Origin: an uncultured Bacteroidia bacterium
GTDB taxonomy: Bacteria; Bacteroidota; Bacteroidia; Bacteroidales; Prolixibacteraceae
Assembly (NCBI GenBank): GCA_903907075.1
Contig: CAIVMQ010000113.1
Location: 1-64,000 of the forward strand
DNA length: 64,000 nt
Reading direction: 5' to 3'
In this document: one piece after another, positions 34,942-43,313 of the stretch
Position numbering within the stretch: the first letter of the stretch is position 1
Layout: every line of letters begins with the position of its first letter
Position numbers and translations under genes: made by a program
The notes under the pieces: generated by a model
The model's database searches: none
What the model saw: only the letters and a program-made list of their open reading frames with translations
What the model was told of the DNA's origin: nothing

Positions 34942-36066
34942 ATGAAACTATTCGATGTATATCCCCTTTTTGATATTAATCCAGTCAAGGCAAAGGATTG
35001 CTATATTACAGATGAGCACGGGATTGAGTACCTTGATCTGTACGGAGGTCATGCTGTAATCTCTGTAGGGCATACTCATCCCTACTATGTACGGAAGATT
35101 TCGGATCAGCTTGAGAAAATTGGTTTTTATTCCAATTCAGTTCAGAATCCGATGCAGGAGGAGCTTGCCCTAAAATTGGGCGAGTTATCGGGCTATACTG
35201 ATTATTCTTTTTTCTTCTGTAATTCTGGTGCCGAAGCGAATGAGAATGCTCTTAAGCTTGCTTCTTTTCATACTGGGAAAGATCGGATTATTACCTTTGA
35301 AAAGGCTTTTCACGGTAGAACATCCGCAGCTGTAGCAATAACTGATAATCCCAAGATTATCGCACCAATTAATGATACGGTAAAGCGGACTTTTTTGCCT
35401 TTAAACGATCGTGTTCAATTGGAGAATGCTTTAAAAATAGGAGATGTTGCTGCTGTGATTGTTGAGGGGATACAAGGAGTAGGGGGATGTTGCGTCCCTG
35501 ATCCTTCGTTTCTTCAGGCTGCATCTGAATTATGCAAACACTATGGTGCATTGCTAATCCTCGATGAGATACAATCGGGATATGGTCGGAGTGGTAAATT
35601 TTTTGCACACCAATATGCACCTATTAAACCTGATATTATCTCTGTTGCTAAGGGGATGGGAAACGGATTTCCTATTGGTGGTATCTTAATAAGTCCAGAA
35701 CTTAAGCCGTGGTCGGGTATGCTTGGTACCACATTTGGCGGTAATTACTTGGCATGTGCTGCCGGGATTGCAGTATTGGATATTCTGAAAGAGGAACATC
35801 TGATAGAAAATGCTTTTGAAGTGGGTAATTACCTTTTTTTAAGACTCTCAAAAATCACTCAGATTAAGGAACTTCGTGGTAAAGGATTGATGATTGGAAT
35901 GGAGTTTGATTTTCCAATTGCAACCCTGCGTAAACAGCTCTTGTTTGAGGAGAAAATATTTACCGGTGTTACTGGTACACATGTTATTCGGATTCTTCCA
36001 CCGCTTACTTTAACCAAAGATCAGTGTGATCTTTTTGTTCAAGCACTGGAAAAGCTGCTGAATTAA
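34942..36066 (+). CDS. argD: Acetylornithine/succinylornithine aminotransferase
   Basis: PLP-dependent class III aminotransferase that converts the acylated glutamate semialdehyde to acylornithine. It has 374 residues. FCNSGAEANENALKLA binds the cofactor phosphate, ILDEIQSGYGRSGKFF carries the PLP-contacting aspartate, and SVAKGMGNGFPIGG holds the PLP lysine (near residue 237). The upstream TATATTCG, three bases before the ATG, is close to the -7 consensus, so it may have its own promoter after the argC terminator. Confidence 0.94.
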   Translation: MKLFDVYPLFDINPVKAKDCYITDEHGIEYLDLYGGHAVISVGHTHPYYVRKISDQLEKIGFYSNSVQNPMQEELALKLGELSGYTDYSFFFCNSGAEANENALKLASFHTGKDRIITFEKAFHGRTSAAVAITDNPKIIAPINDTVKRTFLPLNDRVQLENALKIGDVAAVIVEGIQGVGGCCVPDPSFLQAASELCKHYGALLILDEIQSGYGRSGKFFAHQYAPIKPDIISVAKGMGNGFPIGGILISPELKPWSGMLGTTFGGNYLACAAGIAVLDILKEEHLIENAFEVGNYLFLRLSKITQIKELRGKGLMIGMEFDFPIATLRKQLLFEEKIFTGVTGTHVIRILPPLTLTKDQCDLFVQALEKLLN

Positions 36067-36107
36067 TTGTAAATTGCATTTTACTATAACAGGCAAATTG
36101 ATATTTC

Positions 36108-36911
36108 ATGGAAATTAAGGATTTAAAAATTGCGATCGTTGGAGGGGGTAACCTGGGTCGATCAGTGGCTGACGGTTTTCTAAAAGCGGGCATTGCGGCC
36201 CCTCAACTTACAGTGACACGGCGTCGTGTTCAGCTATTGGATGATCTGGCAGAAAAAGGTGTTCGTATTATTAAAGATAATAATGCTGCTGTGGCTCAAG
36301 CCGATTTGATTATTATTGCTGTAAAACCATACCAGGCTGTTGAGGTGATTTCCGAAATCAAATCAACCCTTAAAGCGGGTCAATTAGTTGCCTCGCTGAT
36401 GACAGGTATAAGTATTGCCCAAATGAAAGAGCTGCTCCCCAATGGTGTTATCCCGTTACGGGTGATGCCAAATACAGCTGTAGCGCTGCAAGAATCGATG
36501 ACGTTAATTGCTGCACCCGACTGCTCCCCGCAAGAGATAGCTCTTGTCCAGGAACTTTTTGAATATTTGGGTAAAGTGATAATCATTAACGAAGAGCTGA
36601 TGGCTGCAGCGACTGTTTTGGGAGCTTGCGGTATTGCCTTCGCACTGCGATTTATCCGCGCGGCCATTCAGGGTGGTGTGGAGATAGGTTTTGGTGCGGA
36701 TGTGGCTCAGCAAATTGTGGCACAGACTGTGAAAGGGGCTTCTGAACTTATTTTGCAAACAGGCCATCATCCGGAACAGGAGATCGATAAAGTTACTACC
36801 CCCAAAGGGATTACCATATCTGGACTTAACGAGATGGAGCATCAGGGTTTTTCATCATCCTTAATCCGTGGACTTCTGGTATCGTACAATAAAATAAATA
36901 ATTCAAAATAG
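36108..36911 (+). CDS. proC: Pyrroline-5-carboxylate reductase
   Basis: Last step of proline synthesis, reducing pyrroline-5-carboxylate with NAD(P)H. It has 267 residues: Rossmann motif IAIVGGGNLGRSVADGFLKAG at the N terminus, PLRVMPNTAVAL in the centre, and the dimerising C-terminal helices with TTPKGITISGLNEMEHQG. It lies between argD and proBA, tying proline to the arginine cluster. Confidence 0.95.
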   Translation: MEIKDLKIAIVGGGNLGRSVADGFLKAGIAAPQLTVTRRRVQLLDDLAEKGVRIIKDNNAAVAQADLIIIAVKPYQAVEVISEIKSTLKAGQLVASLMTGISIAQMKELLPNGVIPLRVMPNTAVALQESMTLIAAPDCSPQEIALVQELFEYLGKVIIINEELMAAATVLGACGIAFALRFIRAAIQGGVEIGFGADVAQQIVAQTVKGASELILQTGHHPEQEIDKVTTPKGITISGLNEMEHQGFSSSLIRGLLVSYNKINNSK

Positions 36912-36977
36912 GGTTGTTTGCTGTTTATTGCTTTTAGTTCAACTTCATCCGTTTTCTATTCAGGATAATTTTAATAA

Positions 36978-37024
36978 TCAGAAAGTTAGTATATTAATTT
37001 TACGCTTTCTGAAATATTTTTTTT
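36978..37024 (+). terminator. Hairpin with T8 directly before proB
   Basis: TCAGAAAG pairs with CTTTCTGA (8 bp) across a 19-base loop, followed by AATAT8 that runs into the proB ATG. It may be a weak terminator or attenuator between proC and proB; no leader peptide was found. Confidence 0.35.
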
Positions 37025-38107
37025 ATGTCATTATTATACACAAAAATAGTTGTTAAAGTTGGAAGTAACGTGCTTACCAGTGAGGATGGAATGCTCAACA
37101 TTCGCCGGATGGCTCATATTGTTGATCAATTGGCAACCTTACGCAAAGCCGGTCTACAGGTGATTCTAGTCACCTCTGGTGCTGTAGCTGCCGGGCGGGC
37201 AGAGGTTGATTTACAACGTAAACTTGATCCCGTTTCGAGTCGTCAGCTTTGGTCCGCAGTGGGTCAGGTTAAGCTGATCAATCAATATGCCGATCTGTTT
37301 CGTGCCAATGGAATGATCTGTGCTCAGGTTCTTACTACAAAGGAGAATTTTAGTGATCGTCTGCATTATCTCAATATGCGTAATTGCATGACCACCTTAC
37401 TCGAAAATGATGTGATACCCGTTGTTAATGAGAATGATACAATTTCGGTGACCGAATTAATGTTTACTGACAATGATGAACTTTCAGGTTTGATTGCTTC
37501 AATGATGGATATGGAGGCACTTGTTCTGTTAACCAATGTTGATGGTGTTTTTACCGGTTCGCCTGATGATCCGCAGAGTCGATTAATCGCTTCGATAACC
37601 CATGGCGAGACTTTGGATATAGAGGCTATTTCAGGAAAGAGATCCAACTTCGGCAGAGGAGGGATGCTTACTAAATATCATATTGCCACTAAACTTGCGG
37701 GGCAAGGGGTTTCTGTTCATATTGCAAATGGATTAAAAGATAATACGTTATTTAATATATTGACTGACACGAATGCCGTGCAGACTCATTTTAAACCTTC
37801 AAAAAAAAGATCTACCGGGGTGCGCAAATGGTTATCTCATTCGGATGATTTTGCTAAAGGTGAGGTGGTAATTAATAAGGGAGCTGCAGAGGCACTCTTA
37901 TCTGATGATGCTATTAGCCTGTTGCTTATTGGTGTTGTTGGAGTTACCGGTTATTTCAAAGAGGGAGATATTGTTCGTGTAAAAGATTTAAACGGCGAAT
38001 TAATAGGACTTGGAAAGGCTTCCTATGCCTCGGAGGAGGTTGTAAAGGAGATGGGTGGTAAGATGTCGAAACCATTTATACATTATGATTATTTATATCT
38101 GATCTAA
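37025..38107 (+). CDS. proB: Glutamate 5-kinase
   Basis: Phosphorylates glutamate, the committed step of proline synthesis. The 360-residue protein has an amino-acid-kinase domain (VVKVGSNVLTSEDG; VTSGAVAAGR; NENDTISVTELMFTDNDELSGLIASMM; GGMLTKYHIATKLA) and a C-terminal PUA domain from about residue 275. The gene is followed after 12 bases by proA. In known enzymes feedback inhibition by proline acts on the kinase domain. Confidence 0.95.
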   Translation: MSLLYTKIVVKVGSNVLTSEDGMLNIRRMAHIVDQLATLRKAGLQVILVTSGAVAAGRAEVDLQRKLDPVSSRQLWSAVGQVKLINQYADLFRANGMICAQVLTTKENFSDRLHYLNMRNCMTTLLENDVIPVVNENDTISVTELMFTDNDELSGLIASMMDMEALVLLTNVDGVFTGSPDDPQSRLIASITHGETLDIEAISGKRSNFGRGGMLTKYHIATKLAGQGVSVHIANGLKDNTLFNILTDTNAVQTHFKPSKKRSTGVRKWLSHSDDFAKGEVVINKGAAEALLSDDAISLLLIGVVGVTGYFKEGDIVRVKDLNGELIGLGKASYASEEVVKEMGGKMSKPFIHYDYLYLI

Positions 38108-38119
38108 AAATTAACTAGT

Positions 38120-39367
38120 ATGAATTTTAATCAGCAATTCGAAAAAACATTAATTGCCAGCAGAGAGTTAAATCTTTTGGGCATCAGTAAAATAAATGAG
38201 GTTCTTTTAAAAATCGCCGATGCGGCAGAGAAGAGTACTGCGTTTATTTTACGTGAGAATCAGAAAGATTTAGCCAGGATGGAAGACTCTGATCCGAAGT
38301 ACGACAGATTAAAGCTTTCGGCAGATCGGATAAAAAATATTGCTGATGACATCCGTAATGTTGCCTTTTTACCCTCACCCGTAGGTAGAGTACTCTCTGA
38401 AACCTTGCGTCCAAACGGATTAAAAATATCAAAGGTGTCGGTTCCATTTGGTGTAATTGGAATTATTTATGAAGCACGCCCTAATGTTACCTTTGATGTC
38501 TTTGCCCTCTGTCTGAAATCAGGAAATGCCTGTGTATTAAAAGGGGGAAGTGATGCGTTTAATTCGAATCAAGCAATTGTGAGCGTTATTCATAATATAT
38601 TGAAAATTAATAGTATAAATGAAAACATACTCACTTTCCTCCCTGCAGGAAGAGAGGCAACTTCAGAATTGCTTAATGCCAGAGGATTTGTCGATTTAAT
38701 TATTCCACGAGGTAGTCAGGGGTTAATTGATTATGTTCGTCAGCATGCCAGTATTCCAGTTATAGAGACCGGTGCAGGAATTTGCCATACTTATTTTGAT
38801 GAATTTGGTAATCTTGCCAAAGGGATTGAAATTATCAACAATGCTAAGACTCGTCGCGTAAGTGTTTGCAATGCCCTCGACTGTCTGGTTATTCATGAAT
38901 CGCGCTTGTCACATCTGAAGGATATCACTGAAATTCTAAGTAAGAGTGATGTTGAGATATATGCTGATAAGGCTGCTTTTGATACCCTTGATGGGATCTA
39001 TCCTGAACATTTATTACACCCTGCCACCGAAGACTCCTTTGGTACAGAATTTTTATCCTATAAGATGTCAATAAAGACTGTACCTTCTATTGATGAAGCG
39101 ATTGTACATATTGCCAAATATAGTTCCAAGCACAGCGAAGCCATAGTTTCCGAAAACCGCGAAAACTGTGAGCTGTTTCTTAAGGTTGTCGATGCAGCGG
39201 CCGTATTTGTTAATGCAAGTACGGCTTTTACCGATGGTGCTCAGTTTGGCTTAGGTGCTGAGATTGGCATTAGTACACAAAAGCTTCATGCCAGAGGTCC
39301 AATGGCTCTCGAAGAACTTACAAGTTACAAATGGTTGGTTGAGGGTGACGGACAGATACGCTCCTAG
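38120..39367 (+). CDS. proA: Gamma-glutamyl phosphate reductase
   Basis: Reduces glutamyl-5-phosphate to glutamate semialdehyde. It has 415 residues of the aldehyde-dehydrogenase fold. [36 protein letters not shown] forms the NADPH site, and the catalytic cysteine is in [15 protein letters not shown] (near residue 255). The C-terminal [26 protein letters not shown] is diagnostic for ProA. Confidence 0.96.
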   Translation: MNFNQQFEKTLIASRELNLLGISKINEVLLKIADAAEKSTAFILRENQKDLARMEDSDPKYDRLKLSADRIKNIADDIRNVAFLPSPVGRVLSETLRPNGLKISKVSVPFGVIGIIYEARPNVTFDVFALCLKSGNACVLKGGSDAFNSNQAIVSVIHNILKINSINENILTFLPAGREATSELLNARGFVDLIIPRGSQGLIDYVRQHASIPVIETGAGICHTYFDEFGNLAKGIEIINNAKTRRVSVCNALDCLVIHESRLSHLKDITEILSKSDVEIYADKAAFDTLDGIYPEHLLHPATEDSFGTEFLSYKMSIKTVPSIDEAIVHIAKYSSKHSEAIVSENRENCELFLKVVDAAAVFVNASTAFTDGAQFGLGAEIGISTQKLHARGPMALEELTSYKWLVEGDGQIRS

Positions 39368-39411
39368 ATTAGTGTCACCAAGATTTACGATTAAAAATAT
39401 TATTAGTGATT

Positions 39412-40356
39412 ATGCGACATTTTACTTCAGTTTATGATCTTCCTAATTTGCCCGATGCTATAAAAGCAGCGCAGGAGATAAAGAGTAATCCTTACGGTTT
39501 TCAACATCTGGGAAAGAATAAAACCATGGTTTTGATCTTTTTTAATTCTAGCTTACGGACTCGCTTGAGTACCCAAAAGGCAGCAATGAATCTTGGCATG
39601 AATACGATGATATTAAATGTTAATCAGGATGGATGGCGCATGGAGAGCGAGCTTGGCGTGGTGATGGATGGTGATAAGCCAGAGCACATGCTTGAAGCAA
39701 TACCTGTTATCGGGAGGTTTTGTGATATGATCGGTGTACGTGCCTTTGCCGGCTTTGAGAATAAAGATGATGATTATTCGGAGAAAATTCTGAATCAATT
39801 TATAAAATATGCCGGGGTGCCAATCATAAGTATGGAAGCCGCAACCCGTCATCCATTGCAAAGTTTTGCCGATCATATGACAATCGAAGAGTATAAAACA
39901 AAGCCTAGGCCTAAGGTTGTACTTTCATGGGCACCTCATCCTAAGGTACTTCCGCAGGCAGTTCCGAACTCTTTTGTAGAATGGATGCGGCAGACTGATT
40001 ATGAGCTTGTGGTAACTCATCCTAAAGGGTATGAGCTGGAAAAATCCTTTATAGGTAATGTTAAGGTCGAATATGATCAAAATAAAGCCTTTGAAGGTGC
40101 AGATTTTATTTATGCCAAAAACTGGTCCTCCTATGCTGAATATGGCGAGATTTTATCGATGGATAAATCATGGACTATAACCACAGAAAAGATGGGGTTA
40201 ACCAACGATGCAAAGTTTATGCACTGCCTTCCTGTTCGTCGAAATATGATTGTTTCTGATGAAGTTCTTGATAGTCCATCATCAATTGTTGTTGATGAAG
40301 CAGAAAATCGCGTATATTCGGCACAGACAATATTAAAACTGATTTTGGAAGGGTAG
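39412..40356 (+). CDS. argF': N-succinylornithine carbamoyltransferase (ArgF')
   Basis: Transfers the carbamoyl group of carbamoyl phosphate to an N-acylated ornithine. I use the ATG at 39412 (314 aa); the ORF track begins at an upstream GTG. The carbamoyl-phosphate motif is SSLRTRLS (instead of STRTR), with ATRHPLQSFAD and HCLPVRRN also present. These are Bacteroidota ArgF' signatures, not those of ordinary OTC. In the Bacteroides fragilis enzyme Pro90 selects succinylornithine whereas Glu at the matching site selects acetylornithine; here residue 90 from this start is the Pro of DGDKPEH, so succinylornithine is predicted. Confidence 0.93.
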   Translation: MRHFTSVYDLPNLPDAIKAAQEIKSNPYGFQHLGKNKTMVLIFFNSSLRTRLSTQKAAMNLGMNTMILNVNQDGWRMESELGVVMDGDKPEHMLEAIPVIGRFCDMIGVRAFAGFENKDDDYSEKILNQFIKYAGVPIISMEAATRHPLQSFADHMTIEEYKTKPRPKVVLSWAPHPKVLPQAVPNSFVEWMRQTDYELVVTHPKGYELEKSFIGNVKVEYDQNKAFEGADFIYAKNWSSYAEYGEILSMDKSWTITTEKMGLTNDAKFMHCLPVRRNMIVSDEVLDSPSSIVVDEAENRVYSAQTILKLILEG

Positions 40357-40357
40357 T

Positions 40358-41134
40358 ATGAGAGAACATCTGATAATCATTAAAGTAGGAGGGCAGATCG
40401 TTGAGGAGGAAACCTCCCTGCGAACGCTACTGAAGGACTTTTCACGCATTGCAGGGGGTAAGATTCTTGTCCATGGTGGTGGAAAGGGCGCTACTGCTCT
40501 GGCTGAAAAGCTTGGAATTGAAACAAAATTAGTCGAGGGACGTCGCATTACCGATGCAGAAACCCTCAAGGTGGCTACAATGGTCTATGCAGGACTTGTA
40601 AATAAAAATATTGTGGCAGGATTGCAGGCATTTGGGAATAATGCTATCGGAATAACAGGTGCTGATCTGGATATTATCCGCGCAGTAAAACGTCCGGTTG
40701 GTGCTATCGATTATGGCTTTGTCGGCGATATAAGCTGGGTAAATGCGCAGGCTTTAGTCGACTTGATCGGCAACGGTGCAGTTCCCGTTATTGCCCCTCT
40801 TACCCATGACGGAAAAGGATCCTTATTAAATACCAATGCAGATACGATTGCGTCTGAATTGGCTACTACATTATGCTCAAGATATGAATTACGGTTGATC
40901 TACTGTTTTGAAAAACCGGGTGTTCTTATGAACCAAGCTGATGATAAAACTGTAATACCTGAAATTAATCCTCAATTATTTGAAGAGTTAAAGGCCCAAG
41001 GTGTAATTTCTGATGGTATGATACCTAAGCTTGAGAGTGGATTTAATGCACTCCGTCATGGTGTTACTGCAGTTGTTATTACCAATGCACAAGGTATCTC
41101 GGGAGGATTAAAAGGGACCAGATTAGTACTTTAA
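40358..41134 (+). CDS. argB: N-acyl-glutamate kinase
   Basis: Amino-acid kinase for the second arginine step. It has 258 residues, with IIKVGGQIVEEE at the N terminus, LVHGGGKGATALAEKLGIETKLVEGRRITD for substrate binding, and ISDGMIPKLESGFNALRHG near the C terminus. It lacks the N-terminal helix that makes hexameric acetylglutamate kinases arginine-sensitive, so it is probably the unregulated dimeric type. It begins one base after argF' and ends four bases before argE. Confidence 0.93.
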   Translation: MREHLIIIKVGGQIVEEETSLRTLLKDFSRIAGGKILVHGGGKGATALAEKLGIETKLVEGRRITDAETLKVATMVYAGLVNKNIVAGLQAFGNNAIGITGADLDIIRAVKRPVGAIDYGFVGDISWVNAQALVDLIGNGAVPVIAPLTHDGKGSLLNTNADTIASELATTLCSRYELRLIYCFEKPGVLMNQADDKTVIPEINPQLFEELKAQGVISDGMIPKLESGFNALRHGVTAVVITNAQGISGGLKGTRLVL

Positions 41135-41138
41135 ACCT

Positions 41139-42203
41139 ATGAATAAAGACCAAATCATTTCAGAAAGTGTAGCGCTTTTAAAAGCGATGATTGAGATTCC
41201 TTCGTTGAGTCGCGAAGAGAAATTGGTCTGCGATTATCTCGAAGAAAAATTAACTTCTTGGGGATTAGCTATTAATAGAAGCGAAAATAATATCTGGATA
41301 CGCAACGCCAATTGGTCGGACGGTAAACCGGTGATCCTATTTAATTCTCATGTGGATACCGTTCATGCCGGAAAAGGGTGGACCTACGAGCCTTTTAAAG
41401 CTTCCGTAGAGGGTGACAGAATTACTGGTCTTGGCAGTAACGATGCCGGTGCATCTGTAGTGGCTCTGCTTGGGGCGTTTCGCTATTTTTACGATTTCGA
41501 AAATCTTCCGTTTAATCTAATTTATTGCGCCAGTGCTGAAGAGGAGATCTCGGGAGACCATGGAGTCTCTTCGGTAATCGATCAGTTTGGAGATATCGAT
41601 CTTGCAATCGTGGGTGAACCTACTCAGATGCATTTAGCGATAGCAGAAAAAGGGTTGATGGTTTTAGATTGCGAAGCTAAAGGAAGGGCAGGTCATGCTG
41701 CTCGAAACGAGGGGGATAATGCTATTTATAAAGCTATTCATGATATTCAGATTCTTGAAAACTATAAATTCCCATTGGAATCCCCAGTTTTGGGACCGGT
41801 AAAAATGACTGTCACACAAATTGATGCAGGGCATCAGCATAATGTAGTGCCTGATTCTTGCCGTTTTGTGGTTGATGTGCGTACCAATGAGTTTTACTCG
41901 AATGAAGAGACATTCCGCGTTATTGTCGGATTAATTCATTCTGATGTGCATCCACGCTCATTTAAATTAAACTCTTCCGGAATAAATCCTGATCACCCTT
42001 TGGTAATTCGAGGAAAGGAAATGGGGCTCGAGACCTATGGCTCACCGACAACTTCCGATCAGGCTGTTATCCCTTTCCCTTCGATAAAAATTGGTCCGGG
42101 CGATTCGGCCAGATCCCATACCGCTAACGAATATATTATGATCTCGGAACTAGAAAAGGGTATTAACACATATATCACCCTGTTGGAAGGGTTGAGAATT
42201 TGA
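41139..42203 (+). CDS. argE: M20-family acyl-citrulline/ornithine deacylase (ArgE)
   Basis: Zinc-dependent deacylase. It has 354 residues: the first metal-ligand motif is ILFNSHVDTVH, the bridging aspartate is in GSNDAGASVVAL, the catalytic EE is in CASAEEEISGDHG and a further ligand is in IVGEPTQ. The lid domain lies in the middle (KGRAGHAARNEGDNA). In pathways using ArgF' the deacylase acts after carbamoylation, so its expected substrate is N-succinyl-citrulline (ArgE'). This is inferred from context. It is the last gene of the arginine block before the his attenuator. Confidence 0.9.
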   Translation: MNKDQIISESVALLKAMIEIPSLSREEKLVCDYLEEKLTSWGLAINRSENNIWIRNANWSDGKPVILFNSHVDTVHAGKGWTYEPFKASVEGDRITGLGSNDAGASVVALLGAFRYFYDFENLPFNLIYCASAEEEISGDHGVSSVIDQFGDIDLAIVGEPTQMHLAIAEKGLMVLDCEAKGRAGHAARNEGDNAIYKAIHDIQILENYKFPLESPVLGPVKMTVTQIDAGHQHNVVPDSCRFVVDVRTNEFYSNEETFRVIVGLIHSDVHPRSFKLNSSGINPDHPLVIRGKEMGLETYGSPTTSDQAVIPFPSIKIGPGDSARSHTANEYIMISELEKGINTYITLLEGLRI

Positions 42204-42255
42204 GTTTTTTGATCAGATAATTAATTAAAATTTAATATTTCGTGAGCGTATTTTA

Positions 42256-42285
42256 TTGATTTTATCTGATTTTTAAGTAATATTG
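42256..42285 (+). promoter_or_regulatory. Promoter of the histidine operon
   Basis: TTG at 42256-42258, a 19-base spacer and TAATATTG at 42278-42285 (one mismatch to TAnnTTTG). It would start transcription about ten bases before the his leader peptide. Confidence 0.55.
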
Positions 42286-42301
42286 CAAGATCAATATAAT
42301 T

Positions 42302-42349
42302 ATGACAATAATAAGTATTCATACCGGCCATCATCATCACTTACCTTAA
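42302..42349 (+). CDS. hisL: Histidine operon leader peptide
   Basis: A 15-residue ORF, MTIISIHTGHHHHLP, with five histidines, four of them consecutive, followed by TAA. It is located between a promoter and an attenuator and directly upstream of hisG. Translation of the His codons would sense charged tRNA-His: stalling there covers the first RNA segment (CTTACC) and frees AAGGTGAGC to form the antiterminator. It is too short for the ORF track. Confidence 0.88.
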   Translation: MTIISIHTGHHHHLP

Positions 42350-42426
42350 GGTGAGCTTGCGTTGGTGCGTCCAGAATCATATGACCAAAACTCAGGCTTA
42401 CCTTTTTAACCAGGTGGGCCTTTTTT
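42340..42426 (+). promoter_or_regulatory. Histidine transcription attenuator
   Basis: Three alternative stems are visible. 1:2, CTTACC-TTAA-GGTGAG at the leader-peptide stop. 2:3 antiterminator, AAGGTGAGC (42348-42356) with GCTTACCTT (42396-42404). 3:4 terminator, AGGCTTACCT (42394-42403) with AGGTGGGCCT (42412-42421; G.T pairs included) followed by T6. The 2:3 and 3:4 stems are mutually exclusive, as required for attenuation. Confidence 0.85.
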
Positions 42427-42438
42427 AATTTTAAAAGA

Positions 42439-43299
42439 ATGAATTCAATTTTAAGAATTGCTGTACAAACTAAGGGGCGTTTAAATGAAGATTCGATGTC
42501 GTTACTTACTGAAACAGGGATTAAACTGATATCCAGTAATCGAAGGCTGATCTCTGCTGCAAAAAATTTCCCTCTTGAAGCATTATTTCTGCGTGATGAT
42601 GATATTCCACAGTGTGTAGCCGATGGTGTTGCAGATATTGGCATTGTTGGCAAAAATGAGGTCATGGAACAGCAACAAAATGTAAATATCATCAAACACT
42701 TGGGATTTAGTAAGTGCAGACTCTCTATGGCTATTCCTAAGGATATAGATTATAAAGGATTAGAGTGGTTTTCTGGAAAAAAAATTGCGACCTCGTATCC
42801 ACGGATACTCAAAAAATTTCTGGATGAAAATAAGATAGAAGCGAATATCCATTTTATCGCCGGATCGGTAGAGATCGCTCCTGGTATTGGACTGGCAGAT
42901 GCCATTTTTGATATCGTTAGTTCCGGAAGTACGTTGGTGAGCAATCGTCTGAAAGAGGTCTGTACAGTAATGGAATCCGAAGCAGTGGTTGTAGCAACAC
43001 CAAATCTGTCGATTGAGAAGCAGGCAATTCTTGACGAATTGATTTTCCGTATCGAATCAGTCGAGAAGGGGAGAGGTAAGAAATATATTTTACTTAATGC
43101 TCCTAATGATAAACTTGATCAGATCATTAAAGTTTTACCAGGAATGACTTCTCCAACCATTATGCCATTAGCCAGATCGGGCTGGAGCTCACTACATTCT
43201 GTAATCAATGAAAGTGAATTCTGGGTGGTTATTGGCAATCTTAAGAAAAATGGTGCCGAAGGAATTTTAGTCCTACCTATCGAGAAAATGATATTCTAA
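42439..43299 (+). CDS. hisG: ATP phosphoribosyltransferase (long form)
   Basis: First step of histidine synthesis, joining ATP and PRPP. The 286 residues make it the long, hexameric form with a C-terminal ACT-like regulatory domain (from about residue 210: KKYILLNAPNDKLDQIIKVLPGMTSPTIMPL), so histidine feedback inhibition is expected and HisZ is not needed. Catalytic-domain motifs are ADGVADIGIVGKNEV and DAIFDIVSSGSTLVSN. It begins 13 bases after the attenuator T tract. Confidence 0.96.
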   Translation: MNSILRIAVQTKGRLNEDSMSLLTETGIKLISSNRRLISAAKNFPLEALFLRDDDIPQCVADGVADIGIVGKNEVMEQQQNVNIIKHLGFSKCRLSMAIPKDIDYKGLEWFSGKKIATSYPRILKKFLDENKIEANIHFIAGSVEIAPGIGLADAIFDIVSSGSTLVSNRLKEVCTVMESEAVVVATPNLSIEKQAILDELIFRIESVEKGRGKKYILLNAPNDKLDQIIKVLPGMTSPTIMPLARSGWSSLHSVINESEFWVVIGNLKKNGAEGILVLPIEKMIF

Positions 43300-43313
43300 A
43301 AATTTAAATCATC

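Noticed and set aside
42204-42438. Treating argE and hisG as simply co-transcribed
   Set aside because: A promoter-like element, leader peptide and attenuator lie between them, which fits a separate his transcript.
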